Positions 47,701 to 57,861 of a stretch of DNA of 64,000 nt are shown piece by piece. Position 1 is the stretch's first letter. Every line of letters begins with the position of its first letter. Source of the stretch: Chlorophyllum brunneum. Its lineage: Eukaryota > Basidiomycota > Agaricomycetes > Agaricales > Agaricaceae. The notes beneath the pieces were generated by a model that made no database searches, had not been told where the DNA came from, and saw only the letters and a list, made by a program, of their open reading frames with translations. The DNA is taken from the NCBI GenBank assembly GCA_963576785.1, contig OY756150.1, positions 2,046,001-2,110,000 of the forward strand, read 5' to 3'. Made by a program: the position numbers and the translations under genes.

Positions 47701-47712
47701 TTGGTAAAGTGT
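47701..47712 (+). promoter_or_regulatory. Primer-binding site, self-priming type
   Basis: TTGGTAAAGTGT lies one base after the 5' LTR. It is the exact reverse complement of ACACTTTACCAA at 47605-47616 inside the LTR, at the predicted RNA 5' end. This is the Tf1 arrangement, in which the transcript's own first bases prime reverse transcription. It does not resemble the initiator-tRNA-Met complement used by many Ty3 elements. Confidence 0.8.
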
Positions 47713-47792
47713 CATTCGACTCACCTTGCAAGAGAGGTACCACTATTCGTAGCTAGGCTTGGAATAATAGCCTCCAACCAGGACGACAGTAT

Positions 47793-49064
47793 ATGAGCAG
47801 CAGTAGCTCATCAAGAACACCGAGAAGACAGAGAGCTCCGAGACCAACAGATATCCAGGGTTCACCTGTAGCAACAGGATCCAAACGATCAACAGAACCA
47901 GAAATCCCTGAAGGCCTTAAACGGCAGAAATCCGAACACAGCGTAGACGAAAGCACAGCTCTATTTGAAACCGAATTCGACACAGAAGTCGCCGAGAACA
48001 CATCCGATATAGATATCGCCGAGACCTACGAAGAAGAATCCGAACACAGCACAGACGAAGAACCAACTCCGTTTGAAGAAGAAATCGACGCAGCTTTATT
48101 TGAAACTGAATTCGACACAGAAGTCGCCGACGCCACAGCCGATAGAGAAATCGCCGAGACATACGAAAACGAATACAGCGAACCAGAGTTAGAACCGGAA
48201 ATAACAGACGAAATCAACGTACCAAAGAACCTAGCCCCGGAACCAGGATATTTCAATGGGGATAGGACCAAATTTGACGATTGGTGGAGAGCCATATCCT
48301 TATGGCTAATGTTCAACAAGATAGATGAAGAAGAACAGAAAATAGTAGCCATTTTGGCAAGGATGAAAGGAGGACTAGCAGGTCCTTACGCCAACATGCA
48401 ACTACAAGCCATCCAGAATAAGAAAACACCGGCTTGGGAGGACTTTACGAAAGAAGTAGAAGCCACATTCTCCTTGGGGAATAGGAAAGCCATAGCAGAA
48501 GGAGAAATAGAAACGTTCAAACAGGGAAAGAAGAACACAGCAGACTTCTTAATCGAATTCGAAGCATTGAGAGCCCAAGCAGGAACAGACGACACACATG
48601 CGATATTCCTTCTCAAGTGCCACACCCGAGCAGACATTATTCGAACCATAGTAGGTTACCCGACAACCTCCGTCCCAACAACATACAGCAAATGGAAAAC
48701 CACGATCCTCACAGTAGGACAAGGTTACGAAGCAACGGACATCACTAGAGGAGATATCAAAACCACCACCGGAGTTATCTATGGGGGAAGAGGACAACCT
48801 ATGGAGATAGGACGACAAAGGGCAGACACCGATCAGGCTGGAAAACCGAGGTGCTACAATTGTAACCTCTATGGGCATATTGCCAAATACTGCAGGAAGA
48901 AGACAAAAGTCACGTACACCAAAATAACGTGTTACAATTGCGGTAAACAGGGCCACATCTCGAAGAACTGCCGGGCACCCAAGAAAGCCCATATCAGAGA
49001 AGTCAACGAGGATGATGAACAAGAAATAGAGGAGAAAGAGGATTTTGTCGAAGGCTCCGAGTAG
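47793..49064 (+). CDS. gag: Retrotransposon Gag with two zinc knuckles
   Basis: 423 residues. An acidic N-terminal part contains a duplicated block, ALFETEFDTEVA...IAETYE, at about residues 56-80 and 101-125. The middle (FDDWWRAISLWLMF, then YANMQLQAIQ) matches the retrotransposon Gag capsid fold. Two CCHC zinc knuckles lie at 354-367 (CYNCNLYGHIAKYC) and 380-393 (CYNCGKQGHISKNC) and should bind the element RNA. The C-terminus is acidic (EEKEDFVEGSE). The frame overlaps pol by 46 nt. Confidence 0.93.
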   Translation: MSSSSSSRTPRRQRAPRPTDIQGSPVATGSKRSTEPEIPEGLKRQKSEHSVDESTALFETEFDTEVAENTSDIDIAETYEEESEHSTDEEPTPFEEEIDAALFETEFDTEVADATADREIAETYENEYSEPELEPEITDEINVPKNLAPEPGYFNGDRTKFDDWWRAISLWLMFNKIDEEEQKIVAILARMKGGLAGPYANMQLQAIQNKKTPAWEDFTKEVEATFSLGNRKAIAEGEIETFKQGKKNTADFLIEFEALRAQAGTDDTHAIFLLKCHTRADIIRTIVGYPTTSVPTTYSKWKTTILTVGQGYEATDITRGDIKTTTGVIYGGRGQPMEIGRQRADTDQAGKPRCYNCNLYGHIAKYCRKKTKVTYTKITCYNCGKQGHISKNCRAPKKAHIREVNEDDEQEIEEKEDFVEGSE

Positions 49065-52000
49065 GCGCAAACCCGCGAGCCAATAAAACTAGAGTTTCTG
49101 TTTTATCACACAATAGACGATACGTGATTCCCCAAAAACGAAACTCTACGCGCGAACTTCTCCTCGACTCAACAATCCAAACAAGAAAAGGACGCAAACC
49201 AATTACAACTCTGGTAGACTCCGGATGCACCCACACGTGCATAGCACAACGAACAGTAGAAAAAGAACAGATCCCGACTAAAGCCCTGGAAACCCCAATC
49301 AAAGTAATCAATGCCAATGGAACGGAGAATAGAAAGGGGGAAATAACAGACAAAGCACAATTGGTACTAAACAACGGCAACCACACGGAACAAATCGATG
49401 CTCTAGTAACACAATTAGAAAGCGCGGACTTATACCTGGGACACGATTGGCTGGTTAAACATAACCCGGAAATCGATTGGAACAATCATGTCATACGATT
49501 CACGAGATGTCCAGAAGATTGCAAAATATCACATAGTGACATACAGTTCAACGAGAGAATACGGACAGTCAAGGAACACATTGAAGAGAAAAAGGCGGAC
49601 CGGACGGACGATGAAGATCTACCACCATACCTCCGACAGTACACCCATTTATTCAACAAAAAGAACTTTGATAATCTACCCGCACATACGGTATGGGACC
49701 ACGAGATAAATCTGTCAGAGGATGCACCTCCGGTACTGCAGTCCAAAGTTTACCCAATGACAGTAACGGAAAAACAGGAACTACAAAAATTCCTCGACGA
49801 AAACCTCGCCTCAGGACGTATCAGACCATCACAATCCCCCTACGCCACCCCATGCTTCTTTATACCAAAAAAAGACGGAACAAAACGCCTAGTACAAGAT
49901 TACAAGAAGCTGAATGAACACACTATCAAAGATAAAACGCCACTACCACTTATAAGCGAAGTTCTAGACCGACTAAAGGACGCAAAAGTGTTTAATAAGC
50001 TCGACATCATTTGGGGATACAACAACGTCAGAATCAGGAAAGGAGACGAATGGAAGGCAGCGTTCGTGACAAACAACGGATTATTTGAACCTACAGTCAT
50101 GTTCTTCGGAATGAGCAATTCACCGGCAACCTTCCAAAGAATGATGAACATGATATTCCGAGAACTATTACATGAAGGAACGCTTGTCAACTACATGGAC
50201 GATTTCGTCATTCCAGGAACCACACAGGAAGAACTCGAGAAAAGAATGACACGGTTCTTAGATATTGCAGCCAAACACCAGCTCTACTTCAAACGATCAA
50301 AATGTATGTTCGACGCGAAGGAAATACCCATACTGGGCTTTGTGGTAGGACAGGGCAGCGTTAAAATGGAGGAAGAGAAGGTGAAAGCAGTAAGGGAATG
50401 GCCAACACCCAAATCCGTGAAGGATGTCGAAAAATTCCTTGGCTTTGCAAATTTCTACCGACGATTCATACAAGACTTCAGTAACATAGCGACACCACTA
50501 CATGAACTCAAAAAGAAAGACGCGCAATGGTCATGGTCAGAACGGCAACAGCAAGCATTTGAAAAAATCAAGAAGAAAATAACGAACGAACCAGTACTAG
50601 CAATGCCCCGAGATAAAGGACAATATAGAGTGGAAGTAGACGCATCAGGATACGGAGTAGGAGCAGTACTATCACAAGACCAGGATAACCAATGGCACCC
50701 AATCGCCTTCCACTCAAGAACAATGACACCGGCAGAACGAAATTACCAAATCTACGACAAAGAATTATTGGCAATCCGAGAAGCAATCAAAACTTGGAGA
50801 CAATACCTACTCGACGCCGACAAACCATTCGAGATATAGACGGACCACAAGAACTTGGAATATTTTAGGAAACCGCAACAACTCACCGGGCGACAAGCGA
50901 GATGGCAACTGGAACTACAGGAATATCACTACACGTTAAAACACATACCCGGTAAAACAAACACAAAAGCAGATGTGTTATCAAGACTAGCGAAAACGGA
51001 CACAACCAGGGACAACACAGATATCACGCTATTACCCGACCACTTATTCGACAACACTACCACCGAGATCAGACGGATGTGGGATATATCGGGAGAAGAA
51101 GACCTGAAACACCGACTACGAAAGGAGCAGAGGAGAGAAACACAGTGGTTAAGAGAAAAAGAGAAACGACCAGAGGAAATATGGGAAACTGATGGATTAC
51201 CCATCTTCGAAGGGAGAATATATGTACCACCAAACACTGAGTTACGCCAAGAAATACTCCAACAACACCACGACAAAACGGACGTAGGACACCCGGGACA
51301 ACACAGAATGATCGAACTCCTCAAAAGGACATATTGGTGGCCACAAATGCACAATGATGTTAAACGATACATCAAGGGATGTGACACATGTCAGCGAAAC
51401 AAAATACTCCGAACACGACCTACCACACATCTCCACCCGCTACCAATACCCACCGGACCATGGGAAGAGATATCAATCGACATGATAGGACCACTGCCAG
51501 AATTGGAGGGATACGACGTGATACTTGTCATCGTTGATCGTTTCAGCAAAATGATCAGACTACGGGCAGTTAACACCACCCTATCATCCGAAGAGTTAGG
51601 AGATATATATCGGGACGACATATGGAGACAACATGGGATACCACGCAGGATCATCAGTGACAGAGGTCCACAATTTGCATCAAAATTCATGGTGGAACTT
51701 TGCAGAGCAACCGGCACCCAACGTAACCTATCCACGGCATACCATCCACAAACAGACGGTCAAACGGAGCGCATCAACCAAGAGGTTGAGGCCTACCTCA
51801 GGAATGTAATCAATCATGCACAGAACAACTGGAAGAAATGGCTTAGTACGGCAGAATTCCAGTATAACGATAAAACACATAGTGCCACAGGACATTCACC
51901 GTTCCAGATAGTATACGGACGACACCCATGGAAAGGAGACATCTCAAACGAGATCAAGGCTCCAGCAATCACGGAAAGAATACAAGAACTACAAGACATA

Positions 52001-52546
52001 CGCCAAGAGATGATCAAGATGCTCCAACAAAACCAGGTACAGATGGAGAAACGGAACAGCACAAAGCCAGAACACGAGTACCAAGCAGGAGACCAAATTT
52101 GGCTGGAAGCAGACAATATTAAGACAACAAGACCAACGAAAAAACTAGATCACAAGAGATACGGACCCTTCCGAGTAAAGGAAAAAATAGGAGAAACAAG
52201 CTACCGCCTGGAGCTACCTGAAACATGGGCGATACACAATGTGTTCAACAGCAGACTACTTTCCCCCTATCATAACCCCGAGTATGACAGCCAGCGCACT
52301 CCACCACCACCAATCCCCGAGATAGTCAATGATGAGGAACACTACGAAGTAGATGAAATCCGAGGACACCGCACAAAAGGGAAACAAAAACAGTACCTAG
52401 TACACTGGAAAGGATATACGTCCGAAGAAGATACATGGGAAGACGAAACAAACTTAGACAGCGCCAAGGAAGCGGTACAAGAATTCGTAAGCAAGATTTC
52501 GAGGACGAAACCTATAAAAAGGGGAGGTAAAAAGCAGCAATTATGA
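49019..52546 (+). CDS. pol: Retrotransposon Pol polyprotein, interrupted by one TAG
   Basis: The pol frame is open from 49019, after a TGA, and is -1 relative to gag, which it overlaps to 49064. Domains in order: aspartic protease (LVDSGCTHTC, about 49211), reverse transcriptase (FIPKKDGTKRLVQDYKKLN, then YMDDF at 50192-50206), RNase H (VEVDASGYGVGAVL), integrase zinc-binding HHCC (about 51260-51400), integrase DDE core (SIDMIG, ISDRGPQFAS, TERINQE), and a C-terminal chromodomain (YLVHWKGYTSEEDTWE, about 52400). A TAG at 50837-50839 splits the frame inside RNase H, just before TDHKNLEYF. Frame and residues on both sides are intact. No canonical -1 slippery heptamer is seen in the gag overlap. 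Confidence 0.92.
50837..50839 (+). other. In-frame TAG stop in pol
   Basis: A single amber codon between FEI and TDHKNLEYF in RNase H. It is one base away from several sense codons and is the only interruption found in about 3.5 kb of pol. It may be a private mutation of this copy. Confidence 0.85.
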
Positions 52547-52643
52547 ACAACAAACCTCGCATCTCAAGTAACCACTACACTCACCGCATCACTCGTGGTA
52601 TTCACTTCACCCTTGATTTTGCCAACTATCTCTACAACACACC

Positions 52644-53480
52644 ATGCCCGCCGAACGCCAACTTACCCCGTATCCCTACCTCAAAGAATTCGAAGAACTC
52701 GTACCAGAAAGGACCAACCATGAAGAAATCGTAGAAGGAGAAACACTAGTCGACACCATAATACTATTGGGAGCAGCAGTAAAGGCAACCCAAGAAGGAG
52801 CCTCGAAAATTATGGACACATTATCCGACGCCACTCCAAGACTCAATCAGTTCATCATCGACGAAGGAAGGAGAGACCAACTGGAGAGGCACTTGTATGA
52901 GATTAACGACGACTTGCAACTCCTCGTTATCTCCAACATACGAGCTCGGATGCACAGTATCCTTGTAGCTCTAGCCGAACGACTCAATACGTACGAATCA
53001 AGAAGCACAGATAACCTCTCCCACCACATCGTTAACCGACTACTCGTTAGCAACGACCCGTTCCCCATCCAACATCACATCTGCCACACATGCGAACAAA
53101 AGACTCAAGAAAGAACCGTCGCCGACCAACTACTCCACCCCGACATCGAAGAAGAAGTCGCTCACCTCCAGACCATACTCACCACGGTAGTACCCCCCAT
53201 CACACCCATGACTTTCCACCCACCGACAGGATATAATACGTTGAAATCAGAAGGTGAGAAGGACAACGATTACTGGAAGGACATCGTGTACAAACTGTTA
53301 AGCAACCACACCAACGACAACACCACGTACAACAATCACACCCACTTCCTGTTCAAAGAAGGACTGCCACACGCACCCCTCTGGATTGGCTTACGCCGTG
53401 TTGACAAAGCACCTCTCATCGGAGGAAACAAGAAGGACTTGGCCAGAGCCCTGGGCGCGGCCATACCTATGAACGAGTAA
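52644..53480 (+). CDS. Third retrotransposon ORF, unknown function
   Basis: 278 residues, starting MPAERQLTPYPYLKEF, 97 bp after the pol stop and within the element. It sits where retroviruses have env, but no signal peptide or membrane helix is visible. The first half is largely helical and Leu/Glu/Arg-rich. A short HHICHTCEQKT segment (near residue 148) could bind metal. The second half is Asn/Thr/His-rich and ends in a basic GLRRVDKAPLIGGNKKDLAR. The frame carries no stop, so it was probably under selection until recently. No family is recognised. Expression route is unclear, as no internal promoter was identified. Confidence 0.7.
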   Translation: MPAERQLTPYPYLKEFEELVPERTNHEEIVEGETLVDTIILLGAAVKATQEGASKIMDTLSDATPRLNQFIIDEGRRDQLERHLYEINDDLQLLVISNIRARMHSILVALAERLNTYESRSTDNLSHHIVNRLLVSNDPFPIQHHICHTCEQKTQERTVADQLLHPDIEEEVAHLQTILTTVVPPITPMTFHPPTGYNTLKSEGEKDNDYWKDIVYKLLSNHTNDNTTYNNHTHFLFKEGLPHAPLWIGLRRVDKAPLIGGNKKDLARALGAAIPMNE

Positions 53481-53574
53481 ACACTCGTCGCGTTTTATTA
53501 CCATCACCAAATCCCATATGCCTTACTCTACAAAGGACCTTTACAGTAATACGTATCATGAGGACATGAAGCTT

Positions 53575-53584
53575 GAAAAGGAGG
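53575..53584 (+). promoter_or_regulatory. Polypurine tract
   Basis: GAAAAGGAGG three bases before the 3' LTR, the expected primer for plus-strand DNA synthesis. Confidence 0.75.
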
Positions 53585-53587
53585 TAT

Positions 53588-53887
53588 TGTTACGAATCAT
53601 AGACCGTTCATTCCTATCATGCGCCCGTTACCTCATGTACTCTCATACTCATTTCATCTCCTGTATCACCCTAGAGGCTGTGCCTCCTACCTGACTCGTT
53701 CTACTCGTCTCCTCTGACTCCGTTACTCGACTCCCTTATTATTAGCCTCTACCACTAGTATATAAAGTGTAGTAATACTTGATGTATTCCTTACACTTTA
53801 CCAATCGTATCATCCCTTCTTCCCTTCTCTACTTCCTTTCCTTTATCCAAAGGCTTGCAACCTGAGTCAGAGACTAAGGTCATAACA
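53588..53887 (+). repeat. 3' LTR
   Basis: 300 bp, matching the 5' LTR except at 53635, 53651 and 53882, where it has A for G within CG. Its TATA box at 53759-53765 points toward the membrane gene copy starting at 53906. Confidence 0.95.
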
Positions 53888-53892
53888 CCATT
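53888..53892 (+). repeat. Target-site duplication, right copy (CCATT)
   Basis: Identical to 47395-47399. It ends 13 bp before the ATG of the following membrane gene copy. Confidence 0.93.
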
Positions 53893-53905
53893 CCCCCAGT
53901 TCTCA

Positions 53906-55135
53906 ATGGACAACACTCCCCCTCTTCAGGGCATATTGCTACTTGATGCAGAATTTGACCTTATCAGTGCCACAACTCTGAGTGGTGTCCTCTGTGGCAT
54001 TGCACTTGCCCTCTACTGTCTCTATATCCAATCATCACTGTCCTGGCTTCAGGATCCTGACAGAAAAAAGCAAATGAGGTTCATGCTGGCATATACCTCA
54101 GTCATCATGCTCTGTGGACTTGTTTATCTGGGGTCAAATATTTGGGTCATCCAAGAAGCCTATATTCACCATAGAAATTTTCCTGGAGGGCCATTTGCAT
54201 ATGAAGCAATGGTTTTGGAGATGCAGCTATTGATACTTGTGGTTTATGTCCCTGAACTCATAATCCATGTGTTATCATCAGCAATTCAGGTAAGCCAATA
54301 GTTTGTCTTGTTCTCAAAGTAGTAAAATCTGCATATTTATAAAGTTCAAGATTTGGTGTTTGTAAGGAAAGCAATAAAGTATGCCAATCTTGTCATAATT
54401 CTGCCACTACTATTTTTGTTTGCTGTTACAGGTAAGTTGTTTTGGAATTTCTACTTGGCTTTATTGACTCAATGTTGAGACTGCAGCATTGCACATCTCT
54501 ATGATCATATCAGGGTTCAACCCTGAAGCTAGAGAGGCAAAAAATCTGCAGAATATAACAATTGCTGCCTTTGCACTTCAGACTGCAAATACATTGCTTG
54601 TTACAGTGCTAATAATTGCATATCTTATTTTCACTCACAGGCACAATACAAAATCAATGGGTATGCAGGTCAGAGACATCTAATTGAAATAATCCTAATA
54701 CAGGAACTTACAAGACAATCTCAGTTCAACAAACAATATGTGAACATTATAACAATGCTTGTTGAATCCTATACTCTAGAATCCACATGGTCATTTATTT
54801 CCCTAGTTCTTTCTATTATTGGACATCCTTCATTTGCACTTTTTACTAATTGTCAGTCCTACATTGAAGTGAGTTGAGGGTTTATCACTTTTTGAACAAA
54901 AGTTGACTAATATATGTCTTATGTGAAGATAATTGCATATCTTCTTGTAGTCTATAGGGTTTCAGTTGGGTGTAGTTGGAACTCAGACACAGGACGGAAG
55001 CTTAGCAGTCTACAATGGAAACATGCTACACAGTCTGGTGCCACTAATCAGACTGCTACACAAACTTCCCAGGTACAATTACCAGAGATTGATGTTGTAG
55101 ATTCTGTATCACCTGCATTGCAGTCAACTGTTTAG
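53906..55135 (+). pseudogene. Multi-pass membrane protein (RNFxGGP family), copy 2, probably disrupted
   Basis: Exon 1 (53906-54289, 128 codons, MDNTPPLQGILLLDAE) has the same length as in the copy at 29885-31128 and keeps YIHHRNFPGGPFAYE. The next exon has a net loss of 7 nt relative to that copy, where VWHLWKVW should be, and the aligned frame meets TAA. Later exons are again good: ITIAAFALQTANTLLVTVLII, then FNKQYVNIITMLVESYTL, then VVYRVSVGC and a tail ending LQSTV. So a single lesion in exon 2 seems to break an otherwise preserved gene, unless alternative splicing rescues it. The retrotransposon separates it from its old promoter. Confidence 0.72.
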
Positions 55136-56359
55136 TAGTTGTTATTGTATTGGAGGAGACCCCATATTCTCCACAAACCAGGCATCTTTTGGAATATTTA
55201 TTCTGAATTTACATTATTGATGTATGCACCGTGATGCATGCAAGTTGTGACTACACATGTTGTTGTGTTCCAGACACTCCGATCTGATGGCTTCCACATT
55301 CCCACTGCCGTTCAACGACACTCCGCCTTCACTGCATGGTTTGCGGCTGCGTTTCGGGTTGTCGGTGTGGTGCAAAGGCTGGGTGCTAACCTCCCAGGCC
55401 TCCACATCATCCTGGATTTGGACTCGGATTTCCGGACTTGCGGTGATAGTAAAATACCTACGTGCTGGGGACATTCATTCACCAAGGACAGCCCCTATCC
55501 TGATAGAGTCTATGCAAAACTGTATGTCACTCGAGTGGAAGCATTGCGTTGTGCACGTTCAGGCCCGGAAGACAGGTTGGAACATTGTGGCATTCCCTTC
55601 TCAATTAATTAATTAATACATAGTTCTTAGATTATGTCAGGTACCTTGGCCATAAGAAGGCCAAGAGAATTCCTCAAGGCAGAGGACACTCTCTGAGATG
55701 TTATGTCCTGTGAGGCGAGAAAATGCACCGTGTATGTTTCCCTCTTTATCTGCCTTCTAGCAACGAATGACTAACAGGCCACGGTACTGGCGCCACTGAC
55801 ATTGCCCAGAGTCTCTCCGTCATCACCTAATTCACTATCGGTGTCGCTGTCATCATCCCCAATCTTCCCACCAAGGAGCCAAAGACAGCTCCCTTTGGCA
55901 GGCTATGAAACTGCGCTACAACATCTTTGCTGAGTTGTCAGGTTTCGTACACAAGGATGAGGGCGGGTTAGTTGGTCAGAAGTCAAGAAGCGCAACTTCC
56001 ATTCACAGCTTTGGACGGAACACAACCACATAACTCGAACCAGACCTAGAAACATGGGTACGGAGACAAACGGGGTGGGGTTAGGATGCCTGTCCATTCC
56101 CTGAAAATCCTATCGTGACCATCACTAGGTAGCCTCTCTCTCCCGACGAGAATTTGGCCCGGATTTGGCCACTACTGTTTTGGCGATCTCTCAATTGTCC
56201 CGAGCATGGAAGAGGTGATACCGGTGGTAAAGGGAACGGATTCGAGGCGCGGATGAACGAAGGATTGGCTCAGGATTTGGTACAAAAGATGGTGTAGGAG
56301 CGTAGGACTACACCAGAGAATTGTGAATAAACCAAAGTTCAAGGATGTTCAATGAGGAA
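55136..56359. other. Duplicated fragments, no intact gene
   Basis: The stretch 55770-55910 resembles 43810-43950 (CCAGAGTCTCTCCGTCATCA and following). Frames at 55240-55610 are open but unrecognised and lack splice support. Nothing else can be supported. Confidence 0.4.
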
Positions 56360-57460
56360 GGCGTAGGGGATGAGCTGCAGACAAACTCGTTGTGCCCAGC
56401 GGTGATGCAACGCGCCTCACCACGTGTAGTCAGGGAATGGCAAGTATCCCTTCATTCCGATACGAATATATGGTTGAGGTGAGTTGTCCATCCTTGCCGG
56501 AATACGTCATCAGTCCACGTTTTTCCTACGGATTTCTAGAGAACTCGTTCGTTCTCGGGACTCTCACTCCGACCTTGTTATTTAAATGGAGAAACTACAG
56601 AGCATTTGACGTTGCCGAATGCGCCCATCTTCAAACCCGAGCATTGGTAAGACGTTTTGCTTACTCCTAAGGCTGCGATCGCTGAAGCACTAGCAGGGTA
56701 CTTCCTAACCTGAAAGGACACTCAACTCCATCCATTCATTCACCACCGAAGCAAGGAAGTCGAGGGAGGAGTGTTCAATATAGTGACGATTATGGGGTAT
56801 CATCTAGGCTATGGAGGCTCGTTATGCATCGCTCGGTGCTGAGCTCTTCGGAACCTTCAGAAAAGCACGACGATGGACTGGAGCATCTAGACTTCGAAAT
56901 ACGGAATGACCCATCCAGGCCAGACCACAGTCCCAAGTAAACAAGCTTTTCGATCCACTATCCCATCCAGACCGTACTATAAAGGTTCATCACACGCCCA
57001 ATGTTCCATCCTAAATGTCGACTGGCATAGTCGAGCAATAACTGCCCTCCACGCCCAGATCCGCACTCTTCGGGTCTTTCCGTACGACGATGATTCCCGG
57101 TCAACGATCCTGTGTCGCTGCCTTCATACAGGACTCGCCATGATGATGATACCTGTGCTCTCAGTTGCTGTGGTACGAGGCTTGATCCTCCTGTCCACCA
57201 GACTATCTTGGACCCGGACCCGTACTGGTATCCCCTGTGGCAACGGCAACCTGGCTACATGATGGGTTTCTTGATTCAGCGGAACCTGGACAAAAACGCA
57301 CGGCACGTTCCTACGTCGAACGTCGAGGTCGACCCGAGACTTCGAAAGTGACAAGCATCGCCCACGTTTGTACTTGCCAAAGCGGTACACCGGAGTTGGT
57401 GTGGGCATCATAGTGATATATTGTTACGATCGTGCTAAAATGCACTTTTTCTAGGCTTCA
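56360..57460. repeat. Inverted duplicate of 31780-32790
   Basis: Matches the reverse complement of 31780-32790 in order, with substitutions and indels. The copy here includes CACCACGTGTAG, CCAAGTAAACAAGCTTTT and GTACTTGCCAAAGCG. No complete gene is readable. Confidence 0.6.
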
Positions 57461-57800
57461 GCGCTGTTCAGTTGAGGTGTGGTGGGGGGCACACAAATAT
57501 AATATAAGTGCAGGTAGGAGGAACGCCACTCGGAGCTCTCGATAAGCCGTTTGCTCGTACGAGGGGTACGTTAAGGTCAGGCGCCTCATCGTCCAATTCG
57601 GCGTATTTCAGGTGTCGAGGGTAGAACTTGATGTAAAAACTACGTGTGGGTGGAGTTAGTAAATATACCCAACGAATGGTGATGAATCGACATACGCGAG
57701 CGCGAAGCAGAACCACTGAATTGTCACTTACACACCCACTATCACCTCAAGACACTTTCCCCAACTCTACACCACCAACTTTCGTCAAAAACGACAACCA
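57430..57800. repeat. Direct duplicate of 44150-44510
   Basis: Same-strand match, roughly 85 percent by eye, including GTCAGGCGCCTCA, GTCCAATTCGGCG and GTAGAAC. The minus strand reads FYIKFYPRHLKYAELDDEAP, paralleling the 44 kb copy. Confidence 0.65.
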
Positions 57801-57861
57801 ACGATTAGCGAAAGGTAAGGTACGACAATATGACAACGGGGTGCTATCGTGAAAGAATGGG

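Larger units (their letters stand above)
47400..53887 (+). mobile_element. Complete Ty3/gypsy LTR retrotransposon (chromovirus type)
   Basis: The element is 6,488 bp, with 300-bp LTRs beginning TG and ending CA and a 5-bp target duplication. Inside, in order, are a primer-binding site, gag, pol (protease, reverse transcriptase, RNase H, integrase, chromodomain), an additional ORF, and a polypurine tract. The C-terminal chromodomain and integrase-last order place it among the chromoviruses. Primer generation appears to be the self-priming type known from fission yeast Tf1. LTRs differ at 3 of 300 positions (47447/53635, 47463/53651, 47694/53882), all CG to CA in the right copy, so insertion is recent. 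One in-frame stop in pol makes this copy probably non-autonomous. Confidence 0.95.

Noticed and set aside
47700..47718. tRNA-primed primer-binding site
   Set aside because: The bases do not read like the common initiator-tRNA-Met complement, whereas a 12-base exact match to the LTR's own start explains them.
48549..49485. Long minus-strand frames opposite gag and pol
   Set aside because: They are reverse-strand shadows of the A-rich, G/T-poor coding strand of the element and have no motifs.
52644..53480. Third retrotransposon ORF as an envelope gene
   Set aside because: Position fits, but no signal peptide, membrane helix or fusion-peptide-like segment is visible.
53906..55135. Calling the second membrane-gene copy intact
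   Set aside because: Exon 2 lacks 7 nt relative to the paralogue and reads into a stop; no in-frame alternative acceptor was found.
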